Positions 45,331 through 56,549 are shown, counted from the first letter of the stretch. The stretch is DNA of 64,000 bases from Collinsella tanakaei (GCF_016902615.1 NZ_JACJMB010000006.1:1-64000), one strand, 5' to 3'. Notes: generated by a model not told the origin, from the sequence alone. Program-made: numbers and translations.

Positions 45331-46416
45331 ATGCGTACCATCCAGATGAGCGACTATACCGTGGGTGAGGACGCCTTCGACGCCATACCCGAGACCCTTG
45401 CGAGCTACGGCGCGAAGACCGTGGTGCTCGTCGGCGGCGAGCGCGCGCTCGCTGCAGCCGCGCCCGGCATCAAGGAAGCGCTCGCTGGCACCGACATCGA
45501 GGTGCTCGACACCATCGTCTACGGCAAGGACTCCACGCGCACCAACGTCAACCGCCTGCTGGACGCCCCCGCATTCCGCGATGCCGACGTGGCGTTCGCC
45601 ATCGGCGGCGGCAAGGCCATCGACACGGTGAAGACTGCCTCGAGCGAGCTCAACAAGACCGTGTTCTCAGTCCCCACCATCTGCTCGAACTGCTCGGCCG
45701 CCACGGCCATCGCCGTCATCTACCATGACGACGGGTCGCTCGAGGGCTACGCCTACCCGCCGTGCCCGGCGCATATCTTCATCAACCCGCGCATCATCGC
45801 CGAGGCGCCCGAGGAGTACTTCTGGGCCGGCATCGGCGACGCCCTGTCCAAGCAGCCCGAGGTCGAGTGGGCCACGAGCACCCGTGAGCTCGGCCATACC
45901 GCGAGCCTGGGCCTCGCCCTCGCCCACACTTGCACCGAGCCCCTCATGACCTGGGGTGTCCAGGGTCTCGCCGACGTGCGCGCGAACCGCTCGAGTGAGG
46001 CGGTGCGCCAGATCGCCCTCGACATCGTGGTGAACACGGGTTACGTCTCGAACCTCACGAACCAGCCCGACTTCTACTACAACTCCACCCTCGCCCACGC
46101 GTTCTACAACGGTTCCACCGGCGTGCATCGCGCGGGCAAGCACCTGCACGGCGAGGTCGTGAGCTTCGGCGTGCTCGTGATGTTCGCCTACGCGAGCAAC
46201 ACATCCGAGCTTGAGCGCTACGCGAAGTTCAACAAGAAGCTCGGCCTGCCTGTCACGCTCGCCGAGATCGACTTGGACGAAAGCCAGCTCGAGCAGCTCA
46301 CCGAGTTCGCCCACACCAGCAACGAGTGGAAGCAGGGCAACCCCGAGCCCTTCGAGGACACTCGCTTCATCGAGGCCATCAAGACCGCCGACACCTACGG
46401 TCGCTCGCTGAGCTAA
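45331..46416 (+). CDS. Iron-containing alcohol dehydrogenase / glycerol dehydrogenase-like protein
   Basis: A 361-residue protein. The N-terminal NAD-binding half has the family motif AIGGGKAIDTVKTA (about 90-103) and SVPTICSNCSAAT. The metal-binding half has GIGDALSK (Asp ligand), LAHAFYNG (His) and HLHGEVVSFG (His). AAGGAG precedes the ATG by four bases. It resembles the glycerol dehydrogenase branch; the substrate is not set by the sequence. A strong terminator follows, so it is monocistronic. Confidence 0.88.
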   Translation: MRTIQMSDYTVGEDAFDAIPETLASYGAKTVVLVGGERALAAAAPGIKEALAGTDIEVLDTIVYGKDSTRTNVNRLLDAPAFRDADVAFAIGGGKAIDTVKTASSELNKTVFSVPTICSNCSAATAIAVIYHDDGSLEGYAYPPCPAHIFINPRIIAEAPEEYFWAGIGDALSKQPEVEWATSTRELGHTASLGLALAHTCTEPLMTWGVQGLADVRANRSSEAVRQIALDIVVNTGYVSNLTNQPDFYYNSTLAHAFYNGSTGVHRAGKHLHGEVVSFGVLVMFAYASNTSELERYAKFNKKLGLPVTLAEIDLDESQLEQLTEFAHTSNEWKQGNPEPFEDTRFIEAIKTADTYGRSLS

Positions 46417-46442
46417 CGCAGCTGGCCAAGACCTACCCATAC

Positions 46443-46489
46443 GGCCGGCGGGCCGGACGCAGACACACGTCCGGCCCGCCGGCCTTTTC
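46443..46489 (+). terminator. Intrinsic terminator of the alcohol dehydrogenase gene
   Basis: A perfect 17-base-pair GC stem beginning GGCCGGCGGGCCGGACG has an 8-base loop and is followed by TTTTC on the plus strand. It lies 26 bases after the stop codon. Confidence 0.92.
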
Positions 46490-46516
46490 AATCAATCATG
46501 TAGGAGAGTTCGGCTT

Positions 46517-47527
46517 TCAATCACGCACGCGCAGGTAAATCTGCCGCTTTCCGCTCTCCCCGGTCGGCTCATCGAACTCATAGGCGCCGAGCGATTTCAG
46601 GAACGGTCGGAGCTTCTTGAAGCCGTAGTTGCGGACATCGAAGTCGGGCAGGCGCTTGGAGAGCTGGTCGCCAAGCTGACCGAGCGACACCCATCCGTCG
46701 TCGTCGGAGAACTTGTCCACGATCGCATTGATCGTCTCGCGGATCTTCTTGAGGTGACGGCGGCGGTCCGCCTTGCTCATCTCGCCGAAGGGAACCTCTT
46801 CGCCGTCGTCATCCTCATCATCGGCAGCATCGGTCTCCACAGTGAGCGGCGTCTGACCCCCAGCATCACCGGGACGGCGGCGCGGCGGGGCCGCATGGAC
46901 GCTGTCCTCAGCAACATCAGCCTCAGAGGATGCAGAAGCCGCCGCGTCGCCGGAAGCCTTCCCGCTACTGGCATCCTTGCGTTTAGCGCTCTTCGACCTC
47001 GAGCGCTTCCGTGACCGGGAACGAGATGCAGCCTCATCGGCATCGTCGTCCTCGTCGGTTTCCTCCTCCGCCTTATGTGCCGCATAGAGCAGATCCAGGT
47101 ACTTAAAGCTGTTACACGCGGAGATGAACGGCTGCGGGGTCTTCTGCTCCCCCATGCCGATCACCTGCATACCGCTTTCGCGCAGGCGCGCAGCCAGGCG
47201 CGTGAAGTCGGAGTCAGAGCTTACGATCGCAAACCCGTCGACATTGCCGGAATACAGGATGTCCATCGCATCGATGATCATCGCCGAGTCGGTTGCGTTC
47301 TTGCCGTACGTGTAGCTGTACTGCTGCATCGGTACGATCGAATTGTCGAGCAGGCAGCTCTTCCAGCTTACAAGCCTAGGGCTCGTCCAGTCGCCGTAGA
47401 TGCGCTTATAGGTAGCGATACCGGAGTTCGCCACCTCTTCCAAGATGATCTTGATGTATTTCTCCGCCACGTTGTCCGCGTCGATAAGGATTGCGAACCG
47501 CAAGTCGGAATCGTACGAGCTCGCCAT
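46517..47527 (-). CDS. NYN-domain (LabA/DUF88) putative RNase with C-terminal OST-HTH/LOTUS domain
   Basis: A 336-residue protein. The N-terminal NYN domain (about 8-150) has the acidic motifs FAILIDADNVAEKY, ATDSAMIIDAMDIL and FAIVSSDSDFTRLA, matching the metal-binding Asp set of PIN/NYN nucleases. A low-complexity linker (about 155-250) is rich in Ser, Arg, Lys, Asp and Glu. The C-terminal domain (about 255-335, INAIVDKFSDDDGWVSLGQLG, FDVRNYGFKKLRPFLKSLG) is an OST-HTH/LOTUS RNA-binding module. An RNA-cleaving or RNA-binding role is likely but the target is unknown. Confidence 0.85.
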   Translation of the reverse strand: MASSYDSDLRFAILIDADNVAEKYIKIILEEVANSGIATYKRIYGDWTSPRLVSWKSCLLDNSIVPMQQYSYTYGKNATDSAMIIDAMDILYSGNVDGFAIVSSDSDFTRLAARLRESGMQVIGMGEQKTPQPFISACNSFKYLDLLYAAHKAEEETDEDDDADEAASRSRSRKRSRSKSAKRKDASSGKASGDAAASASSEADVAEDSVHAAPPRRRPGDAGGQTPLTVETDAADDEDDDGEEVPFGEMSKADRRRHLKKIRETINAIVDKFSDDDGWVSLGQLGDQLSKRLPDFDVRNYGFKKLRPFLKSLGAYEFDEPTGESGKRQIYLRVRD

Positions 47528-47972
47528 AGGCCCCCTTCGTTGTTGGTATCCCTGTCATGGTACCCCGTTTTAAAGAATCTCAGTGAGGGCGAAGTTCTCA
47601 CAGACCTTGCATCCCACCTGGTTCACGCGCGGCAGGCTCGCCCTGCCAGAGGATACCCACACCGCACTCACACGCTCCGCCCGAAGGCTGCAGCAGGCCC
47701 CTCGGATGCAACGCCTGGACGGAATTTTGCGACCCAGAATCGATCGGGCGTGGAGGGCCACCCGGGACATCCAGATTACCTGCGGATATTGCCTCAAACA
47801 GGGCAGAGAACATGCCGGTTTCTCACAGCGCGAAATAAGCTCGCCTAATACCGCAAATGCGTGGCAACACAGTCGCGTTGAGCCTCCGCGCCCAAACGCC
47901 GTCGACGCCCGAAAGGCCGACGGCTGGCCTGATCCATATTGAATACCGCACATAGACGGCCTGATATCACGA
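47528..47972. other. Long intergenic region without a supported gene
   Basis: About 445 bases between the NYN gene start and the ftsH terminator. Open frames exist on both strands (about 120 codons) but have Arg/Ser-rich or unbalanced composition, no ribosome site and no known motif. The stretch contains several short self-complementary blocks (for example GGCAGG/CCTGCC and GCCGTCGAC near 47900). It could hold a structured RNA, but tmRNA, RNase P RNA and SRP RNA signatures were looked for and not found. Confidence 0.4.
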
Positions 47973-48008
47973 AGGCGCCCGCCTCAGATCGATCCGAGGC
48001 GGGCGCCT
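47973..48008 (-). terminator. Hairpin downstream of ftsH
   Basis: A near-perfect stem of 13 base pairs, AGGCGCCCGCCTC and its complement, with a 10-base loop, starts 26 bases after the ftsH stop. Only TTCGT follows on the minus strand, so the U tract is weak. Confidence 0.7.
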
Positions 48009-48034
48009 AAAACCCGATTGGGGAGATCGAGCCA

Positions 48035-49945
<1,911 letters not shown>

Positions 49946-50096
49946 AGGCATACTCCGTTTCGTACAGTGACAATGGCATAAGGATACCCCTGAGTTGAAA
50001 TCGTAGACACACCCCGTGATGAAAACGCGGGTTCTCGTTTTTATGGGCGCCCTGCCCGGGCAGCGCTGACCCTCGCCCCGTCGCCCCTCCCTATCC

Positions 50097-51083
50097 TTAT
50101 ACCGTCGCGATGAGGAAATTCGAGACCATGCACGCCGCGTCGCCACGCGCTGCCGCCTCATCCGGCCAGAGCGCAGGGCCGCTTCCCATGATGCCGGCGT
50201 TTGCCGCCCAAGCCACCGACGCGTGCGCCCAGGTAGCGACCGCGCGCCCGTCCGCATAGCGCTCGAGCAACCCATCCGGCGCGTCGACGTCGCCGATGCC
50301 AAAAAACATCGCGTAGTTCGCGAGCATCACGGCGAGCTCCTGCCTCGTCACGGGTGCATCGGGCCGAAACGTCCCGTCACCGTAGCCGTGCACGACCTCA
50401 GCCGAAACGGCCCATGCGAGAGCTGCTGCGTAATACGCCCTCCCGTCGACGTCGATAAACCCGAGGACATACGAGCCGTCCGCCGCCACCTCGCCCCCAA
50501 GCGTGAAGGTGTTGCCCTGCATGACCGCGAGGTTGTGCAGCATGCACACCGCCTGCGCGCGCGTGAGTGCCTCCGCGGGCCCGAACAGGTCCGCACCCGC
50601 ATAGCCGCCCACAAGGCCGAGGTCGTAGAGGCGCTCGATGGCCGGATACCAATACGCGTCGACGTCGACGTCGGCAAATGGAAGCGACGAGTCGGCACCG
50701 TCGGGGCCCACGTCGAACGAGAGGCGGACGTAGGTCGCGGGCATGGTAAACGCCCAGGCATCGGCGGCCGTCTCGCGAAGCGGCACGATCGCCCCGGATG
50801 CGTCGCGCGCGATAAGCCCGCGCACATGATATCCCGCGCGCGCCGATGCGGACACGCCCACCTCGGTCCCGGTCGCGATGACGTCGGCCGCCGGATCGAT
50901 CGAGACATCCGCATGCGCGGCGCCCTCGACAACCACGTTCTGGACATCGGGCGCGAAGTCGACGGCGATGGTGACGTGCCCATCCGGCTTGCGAAACGTG
51001 GTATCGGCGTGCATCGAGCGGTGGATCTCACCAGCATCGGTCGAAACGACGATGCGCTCGGCGCGATACCCCTCATCCGGCAC
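50097..51083 (-). pseudogene. SLH-domain surface protein, 3' part of a frameshifted gene
   Basis: From a GTG at 51083 the frame encodes 328 residues, but it stays open upstream to about 51200 without a start of its own. It holds a beta-rich part that includes AWAFTMPATYVRLSFDV and then three S-layer homology repeats: FADVDVDAYWYPAIERLYDLG, GFIDVDGRAYYAAALAWAV and RYADGRAVATWAHASVAWA (each with a downstream R-x-[QD]-A motif). SLH repeats attach proteins to the cell wall. No signal peptide is present in this part; it is supplied by the upstream piece in another frame. Confidence 0.75.
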
Positions 51084-51129
51084 GGCGATGACGTCGCAGC
51101 TATCGCTGATTTGGCTCCACGGCCTGACC

Positions 51130-51558
51130 TCAACCGATCCGTGCTCGCAGGGAGCAATCGTGATCTCTTGGGGATCGAGCGCGTACGCGGCGGAAATCGC
51201 CCGCGTCGCACGCGGGCATCGTGAAGGTCAGCACGTCGCCATCGGCGTAGGCAACCGTCGTGCCGCCCGCGTCGGTCACGGTGATCCCAGCCGCCACATA
51301 CCACGGGAGCGGCACCGCCTGCACCCTGACATGCGCGCCCGCACAGGCCGTGTCGCCATCGAGCGCGTCCCCATCGACGTACACGACAAGAGCGCCGAGA
51401 TCATCGTCCACAACAGTTGCCGCAAAGGACCTCGCAGCACCGGACTCCGCCGCATGCGCCCGAACGGGAGATACGCAGACCGCACGTGCGCACAGCAGGG
51501 CGAGAGCCGCCGCCATGAGCATCGCCGAGCAACGCATACGTCCCGTCTGGCACCCCAT
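51130..51558 (-). pseudogene. SLH-domain surface protein, 5' part with signal peptide
   Basis: From the ATG at 51558 (AGGAGG upstream) the frame reads a clear signal peptide (MRCSAMLMAAALALLCARAV, cleavage after AHA) and then TVTDAGGTTVAYADGDVLTFTMPACD. Beyond that point the frame turns into Arg-rich sequence and stops at 51130. A one-base shift near 51195-51215 continues as ATRAISAAYALDPQEIT and joins the 3' part. The TFTMPA motif also recurs in the 3' part. One gene with a single frameshift is the best explanation; a sequencing error is possible. Confidence 0.72.
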
Positions 51559-51781
51559 AGCAAGTCCTCCTTCTGCACCGACCATCGTTGATTCCATTAT
51601 GGGGACCGTCGCCGCCATTTGTTGCGCAAGTCCCCAGAGGGGGACGCGGGACCTATGGTGCCCGGGCATGAACGACACGTCACATGAAGGTCAAATGAAT
51701 CGCCCGATGCGACGCAATCCCTAAGGGCGCTCCCCTACCATGGGAGGGCATGGAGGGAATTGCATACGAAGGGAAGGCGCA

Positions 51782-53185
51782 ATGGCGTTCGGAAGGCGCT
51801 TGAGCAGGCATGCCGGTGCGGCATCGCTCGATGTAACCGAGGGTACGATCTGGAAGCAGCTGTTGCTGCTCTGTGTGCCCATCTTCTTCAGCTCATTCTT
51901 CCAACAGGCGCACGCCCTCATCAACACCTTCATCCTGGGCCAGTTCGGCGGCAAGCTCGCCCTGGGCGGCGTGCAGGCGACGGCATCGCTGTTCGAGCTT
52001 GCGGTCGGGTTCTCCGTGGGCCTCGGCGCCGGTTGCGCCGTCATCTCGGGCCAGTTCTTCGGCAGCCACGACGACGAGCGGCTCTCCCGCTCCATCCACA
52101 CCGCCATGACGATCGCGGTCGTGCTCGGCCTCGCCGTCTCGGTCGCAGGCGTCATCTTCGTACCCCATATCCTCACGATCATGGGCACGCCCGCCGACCT
52201 CATGGGCGAAGCCGTCCCCTACTCCCGCTTCTACGCGGCGGCCATGGTCTGCTCGCTCGTGCTGAACATGGGTTCCGCCCTGCTGCGCTCCGTCGGCGAC
52301 ACGCGCACGCCCGCCCTCATCATCGCGAGCGGCTGTCTGATCAACGCATGTCTGGACATCCTGTTCGTCGCCGTGCTGGGCCTCGAGGCGATGGGCTGCG
52401 GCATGGCGACCGCCATCACGCTCACGATCAACGCAGCGACCATGACGATCCGCCTCATGCGCGCCAAGGGGGCCTGGCGACTCGACATCCGTCGCCTGGG
52501 CATCGACGGCCGCATCTGCAGAAGCATGCTCGCCACGGGCCTGCCGCTCGGCATCCAGTCGTCGCTCTACTCCATCTCCAACATCATCCTGCAGTCCACG
52601 GTCAACACGTTCGGCACCGACGCGGTCACCGGTTGGGGCCTCTCGGGCCGCCTGGACGCGTTCATATGGATGGTCACCGAGGCGCTCGGGGTATCCATGA
52701 CGACGTTTTCCGCGCAGAACTTCGGCGCGCGGAACTACGAGCGCATGCGCCGCGGCTACCACACCTCGCTTATCATCACCGTGTGCATCATCGGCGGCAT
52801 GTCGGCACTGCTCGTCGCCTTCGTGGGCCCGCTGTCGCGCATCTTCATCGATGACGCGGCGGTCACCGGATACACGACACTCATGCTGCACTTCATCGCG
52901 CCGTTCTACCTGTTCTACTCGATTGTGGACAACACGTCGGGTGCCATACGCGGATCGGGCGAGAGCCTGCGGCCCATGCTTCTGACGGTCCTCGGAACCG
53001 TCGTGTTCCGCATGATCTGGCTGCTCGCCGTGGTGCCCCAGCACCATACGATCGAGACGATGCTCATGGTCTACCCGGTCACCTGGATCTTGACGGCCAT
53101 CCTCTTCGTCGCCTATCACCATTGGGGCCATTGGCTGAATCACGCCGAGGCGCGCGCCGAGAAGCTCAGCCACGGCGTCGTATAG
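51782..53185 (+). CDS. MATE-family efflux transporter
   Basis: A 467-residue protein with 12 predicted hydrophobic segments. It has the MATE-type first segment IWKQLLLLCVPIFFSSFFQQAHALINTFILGQF and the second-half repeat TGLPLGIQSSLYSISNIILQSTVN. The family exports drugs or metabolites in exchange for Na+ or H+. The start is the ATG at 51782 with AAGG upstream. The neighbouring genes give no hint of a substrate. Confidence 0.9.
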   Translation: MAFGRRLSRHAGAASLDVTEGTIWKQLLLLCVPIFFSSFFQQAHALINTFILGQFGGKLALGGVQATASLFELAVGFSVGLGAGCAVISGQFFGSHDDERLSRSIHTAMTIAVVLGLAVSVAGVIFVPHILTIMGTPADLMGEAVPYSRFYAAAMVCSLVLNMGSALLRSVGDTRTPALIIASGCLINACLDILFVAVLGLEAMGCGMATAITLTINAATMTIRLMRAKGAWRLDIRRLGIDGRICRSMLATGLPLGIQSSLYSISNIILQSTVNTFGTDAVTGWGLSGRLDAFIWMVTEALGVSMTTFSAQNFGARNYERMRRGYHTSLIITVCIIGGMSALLVAFVGPLSRIFIDDAAVTGYTTLMLHFIAPFYLFYSIVDNTSGAIRGSGESLRPMLLTVLGTVVFRMIWLLAVVPQHHTIETMLMVYPVTWILTAILFVAYHHWGHWLNHAEARAEKLSHGVV

Positions 53186-53375
53186 GAACGCGCACGGGAC
53201 GGCCCGCTGACGCCAACTGCGATTGGCCGGCGCACATACCCGCCGATTCACTGGACGCCTTCCAGCCGAATCGCTCGACCCCGCTACGTCGAAAAGAGCC
53301 TTCTGGGGTCGAGCAGGTCATCACGACATGCCGCGCGCCGAAAAAGGAAGCGGCAAGGGACCCCGAGGCGACACC

Positions 53376-54290
53376 TTACGCGAACATGCCGGGGCGGTAA
53401 TGATAGCCGTTGTCGGCATGCGGGCAGAGCTGCCAAAACGCAACGGCACTCGCGGCGGCGACGTTTAGCGAGTCCACGCCGTGCGCCATGGGGATGCGTA
53501 TCGTCAGGTCAGCGCCGTGGATGGTCTTCGCCTGCAGGCCCGCGCCCTCCGTCCCCATGAACAGGGCGAGCCGCTCGATATCGTGCAGTGCGGGGTCGTC
53601 CAGCGAGCGCGAATCGTCAGCCAGCGCCATGGCGGCGCAGGTGAACCCCGCCTCATGCAGATCGGCGAGGCCGTCGTGCGGCCAGACGCGCGCCTCGCTG
53701 CCGATGCGCGTCCAGGGGACCTGAAACACCGTGCCCATGCTCACGCGCACTGCGCGGCGATAGAGCGGGTCGCAGCAGGTCGGGCTCACCAAGATGCCGT
53801 CGACGTTCAGGGCGGCGGCGCTCCGGAAGATGGCGCCGACGTTCGTGTGGTCGACGATGCCCTCGAGCACGCACACGCGCACCGGGCGCCCTTCCGCCCG
53901 CTCGACCAAGCCCGCCAGGAACGCCGGAGCGGGCGCGAGCACGGGACGGCGAAACGCCGCAAGCGCCCCGCGCGTGACGGTGAAGCCGGTGAGCCGCTCC
54001 ATCAGCTCCATTGGTGCGACGAACACCGGGATATCTGCCTCGGGACGCTCTGTCGTCACCCGCTCGAGCAGGGGCATGAGCTGATCGAGCCAGCGCTCAC
54101 CCATAAGGAAGCTCACCGGCTCGAGGCCCGCGGCGACCGCCCGTTCGATCACCTTGGCGCTCTCCGCGATGAAGATCCCCTTCTCGGGCTCGAGTACGCT
54201 TCTGAGCTCGCGCTCCGTCAGGCGGCAATACGCATCGAGCCGCTCATCAACGAGCGTGTCGATGCGGATGATCTGAGGCGATACAGCCAT
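53376..54290 (-). CDS. TrmH/SpoU-family RNA 2'-O-methyltransferase
   Basis: A 304-residue protein from the ATG at 54290, preceded by AAAGGAG. An N-terminal substrate-binding part has RELRSVLEPEKGIFIAESAKVIERA. The SPOUT methyltransferase domain carries the three family motifs: DHTNVGAIFRSAAALNVDG, LFMGTEGAGL and RIPMAHGVDSLNVAAASAVA. The rRNA or tRNA target is not determined. Confidence 0.9.
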   Translation of the reverse strand: MAVSPQIIRIDTLVDERLDAYCRLTERELRSVLEPEKGIFIAESAKVIERAVAAGLEPVSFLMGERWLDQLMPLLERVTTERPEADIPVFVAPMELMERLTGFTVTRGALAAFRRPVLAPAPAFLAGLVERAEGRPVRVCVLEGIVDHTNVGAIFRSAAALNVDGILVSPTCCDPLYRRAVRVSMGTVFQVPWTRIGSEARVWPHDGLADLHEAGFTCAAMALADDSRSLDDPALHDIERLALFMGTEGAGLQAKTIHGADLTIRIPMAHGVDSLNVAAASAVAFWQLCPHADNGYHYRPGMFA

Positions 54291-54509
54291 GCGAATAGCT
54301 CCTTTATCGGGGGTGGGGTCCTCATCGAGATGCCGAAAACCAAGGCGAGCAGCAAGGAACCCTGAATAGGGGCTTTTGCAACCGCATGCGCGCAGGCGGG
54401 ACGGATGCAATCGGGGCGAGAAAGGTGTTATGAAACTGTACCGACACAGCCCATGACACAAGCGCCCAGCACGGGACCCTGCCGCAAAATCACGTAGCCG
54501 GCGGTTCCC

Positions 54510-55691
54510 TTAAGAGCGCTTGCGGCCGAACAGGTGGCGTCCGGTGTTTTTCAGCTTGTCCACGAGCGTCGGGTCGGGGTGCGCCGCATCCCAGGCCTCG
54601 CGGCGGCGGCGCTTCTCGTACTCGTTGATGAGCGGCGCGCCGTAACCGTTCACGAGCTCGCGATACCACGAAACCATGTCGGCGAGGTCCTCTTCGTTGG
54701 GACGGCCCTTGTTCATACCGCCCATGAGCTTGTAGGGACCCCACGTGTCGAGACCGGGGCAGCCGTGCCCGGCGAGGAAATTCGCCTGCTTCGCACGGCA
54801 GATGCCGTCGATGTCCTTGCCGTACCACTTGCTCGCGCCGCCGTACGTCAAAAGCCCGAAGACGAACTCCCCTGGCCCGAGCGACGCCTGCAGCACGCGG
54901 GCAAGGTCATGGTCGATCTCGCCGTGGTAGATGCCGCTCGCGACACCGACGAGATGATATTGGCGCAGGTCGACCGCAGGATGCTTCTTGTCGACCGTCG
55001 CGATATCGAGCGTGTCGACGTCATCGGGAAACGCCGCAGCGATCGCGTCGACAACGCGCTTCGTGTTGCCGTGGTGCTTCGAGCGGTAGAGGATCATGGT
55101 GCGGATGCGCACGCCGCCATCCTCTGTCCCCGCAGCGGGCTCAGCGTTGTCTGCCGGTTCGGCGAACTGATCGGCCATCGAGCGCCGGCGATAGGTCACG
55201 AAGCGGTACTCGATGCCGGCATCCTCCTCATCGTCACCGATAAGAGCGGTATCGGATTCGCTCGCCACCTCCCAGTCGTCATCCTCATCGAGGTTCGGGA
55301 AATGCGTGTCGGCCAAGCGCAGGCAATGGGTCTTCGTCACGACCGCGACCGCGCACTGGGGCAGCAGCTGGCGATAGATCTCCTCGCCACCGATCACCCA
55401 CGCCTCCTCCACGTCGGCCACGGCCGCGAGGGCCTCGTCGACGGAGTGCACGACCTCGACGCCCTCGCGCGCAAAGGCCGCATCGCGCGTGAGCACGATG
55501 TTCCGACGGTTCTTGAGGGGCCTGCCGCCCGGGAAGCTGTCGAGGGTTTTTCGGCCCATGATGACGGGATGCCCGGTCGTGCACGCGACGAAATGCTTCA
55601 TGTCGGCTCGGTTCGAGACGATCATGTCGCCCTCGTAGCCGATGCCCCAGTCGTCGCTCACCGCGACGATGGCTGACAGCTTGCAAGCCAT
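54510..55691 (-). CDS. folA: Dihydrofolate reductase - flavodoxin fusion protein
   Basis: A single 393-residue frame with two domains. Residues 1-168 are dihydrofolate reductase: AVSDDWGIGYEGDMIVSNRADMKHF (Asp30 in the catalytic position), VIMGRKTLDSFPGGRPL and EAWVIGGEEIYRQLLP. A linker of about 30 residues follows. Residues 198-350 are a flavodoxin-like domain: LYRSKHHGNTKRV (FMN phosphate loop), VGVASGIYHGEID and GLLTYGGASKWYGKDIDG. A C-terminal basic tail is unique. thyA lies immediately upstream with 9 bases between, so folate recycling and dTMP synthesis are co-expressed. A flavin-linked electron supply to the reductase is a hypothesis. Confidence 0.88.
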   Translation of the reverse strand: MACKLSAIVAVSDDWGIGYEGDMIVSNRADMKHFVACTTGHPVIMGRKTLDSFPGGRPLKNRRNIVLTRDAAFAREGVEVVHSVDEALAAVADVEEAWVIGGEEIYRQLLPQCAVAVVTKTHCLRLADTHFPNLDEDDDWEVASESDTALIGDDEEDAGIEYRFVTYRRRSMADQFAEPADNAEPAAGTEDGGVRIRTMILYRSKHHGNTKRVVDAIAAAFPDDVDTLDIATVDKKHPAVDLRQYHLVGVASGIYHGEIDHDLARVLQASLGPGEFVFGLLTYGGASKWYGKDIDGICRAKQANFLAGHGCPGLDTWGPYKLMGGMNKGRPNEEDLADMVSWYRELVNGYGAPLINEYEKRRRREAWDAAHPDPTLVDKLKNTGRHLFGRKRS

Positions 55692-55700
55692 GTGTTCTCC

Positions 55701-56549
55701 TTAGATGGCGATAGGGATGTTCTTCACCTGCGGACCATGGTGGTAGTCCTCGACGATCAGGTCGTCGGTCGTGAAGTCGTAGAAGTTCTTGACCTCGGGG
55801 TTGAGCGAGACCTTGGGCGCCGGGTATTGCGGGCGCGCGATGAGCTCACGCACGATATCGACGTGCCGGTCGTAGATGTGGGCGTCGACGATGACATGCA
55901 GCAGGTTGCCGGCGATCATGTCCGATACCTGCGCGACCATCATGAGCAGGATCGCGTACTGGCAGACGTTCCAGTTGTTCGCAGCGAGGATATCCTGGCT
56001 GCGCTGCATGAGGACCATGTTCAGGACGGGTTTGTCGAAGCCCTCCTCATGGGTCACGTTGTAGGTGACGCTGTAGGCGCACGGATAGAGGTGCATCTCG
56101 GACAGATCGGCGAACGTGTACATGTTCGTCATGATGCGACGCGAGAACGGGGTGTGCTTGAGGTCGTAGAGCACGCGGTCCATCTGGTCGAAATCGCCCT
56201 CAAGGTAGTGCGACTTCTGCGCGATCTGGTAGCCGTAGGCCTTGCCGATGGAGCCGGTCTCGTCTGCCCATTCATCCCAGATGTGTGAGTTCAGATCGTG
56301 GATGTTATTCGATTTGCGCTGGTAGATCCACAGAATCTCATCCATGGCGCTCTTCAGGGCCGTGCGGCGCAGCGTGAGCGCCGGGAACTCCTCGCGCAGG
56401 TCGTAGCGATTCGTCACGCCGAAGGTCTTGATGGTGTAGGCGGGCGTCCCGTCCTCCCAGTGAGGGCGCACCCTCTCGCCTTCCGTCGTCGTCCCGTGCT
56501 CCAGGATATCCGTGCACATCGTCACGAAGAGCTGGTCCGCTTTGCTCAT
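55701..56549 (-). CDS. thyA: Thymidylate synthase
   Basis: Methylates dUMP to dTMP with methylene-tetrahydrofolate. The protein has 282 residues from the ATG at 56549. The nucleophile is Cys157 in HLYPCAYSVTYNV. The usual PCH is PCA here; the Bacillus subtilis ThyA-type enzyme also lacks this His (PCV), so this is a variant, not a defect. Other features are MQRSQDILAANNWNVCQYA and DAHIYDRH. It forms an operon with the downstream DHFR-flavodoxin gene. Confidence 0.93.
   Translation of the reverse strand: MSKADQLFVTMCTDILEHGTTTEGERVRPHWEDGTPAYTIKTFGVTNRYDLREEFPALTLRRTALKSAMDEILWIYQRKSNNIHDLNSHIWDEWADETGSIGKAYGYQIAQKSHYLEGDFDQMDRVLYDLKHTPFSRRIMTNMYTFADLSEMHLYPCAYSVTYNVTHEEGFDKPVLNMVLMQRSQDILAANNWNVCQYAILLMMVAQVSDMIAGNLLHVIVDAHIYDRHVDIVRELIARPQYPAPKVSLNPEVKNFYDFTTDDLIVEDYHHGPQVKNIPIAI

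Noticed and set aside
47570-47953. Open frames of about 120 codons on both strands in the long gap
   Set aside because: No ribosome site, unbalanced Cys/Arg/Ser composition and no known motif.
47528-47972. tmRNA, RNase P RNA or SRP RNA in the gap before ftsH
   Set aside because: None of the conserved core sequences of these RNAs could be found on either strand.
55701-56549. Thymidylate synthase without the PCH histidine, suspected inactive
   Set aside because: The Bacillus subtilis ThyA-type enzyme also lacks this His, and the other key residues are present.
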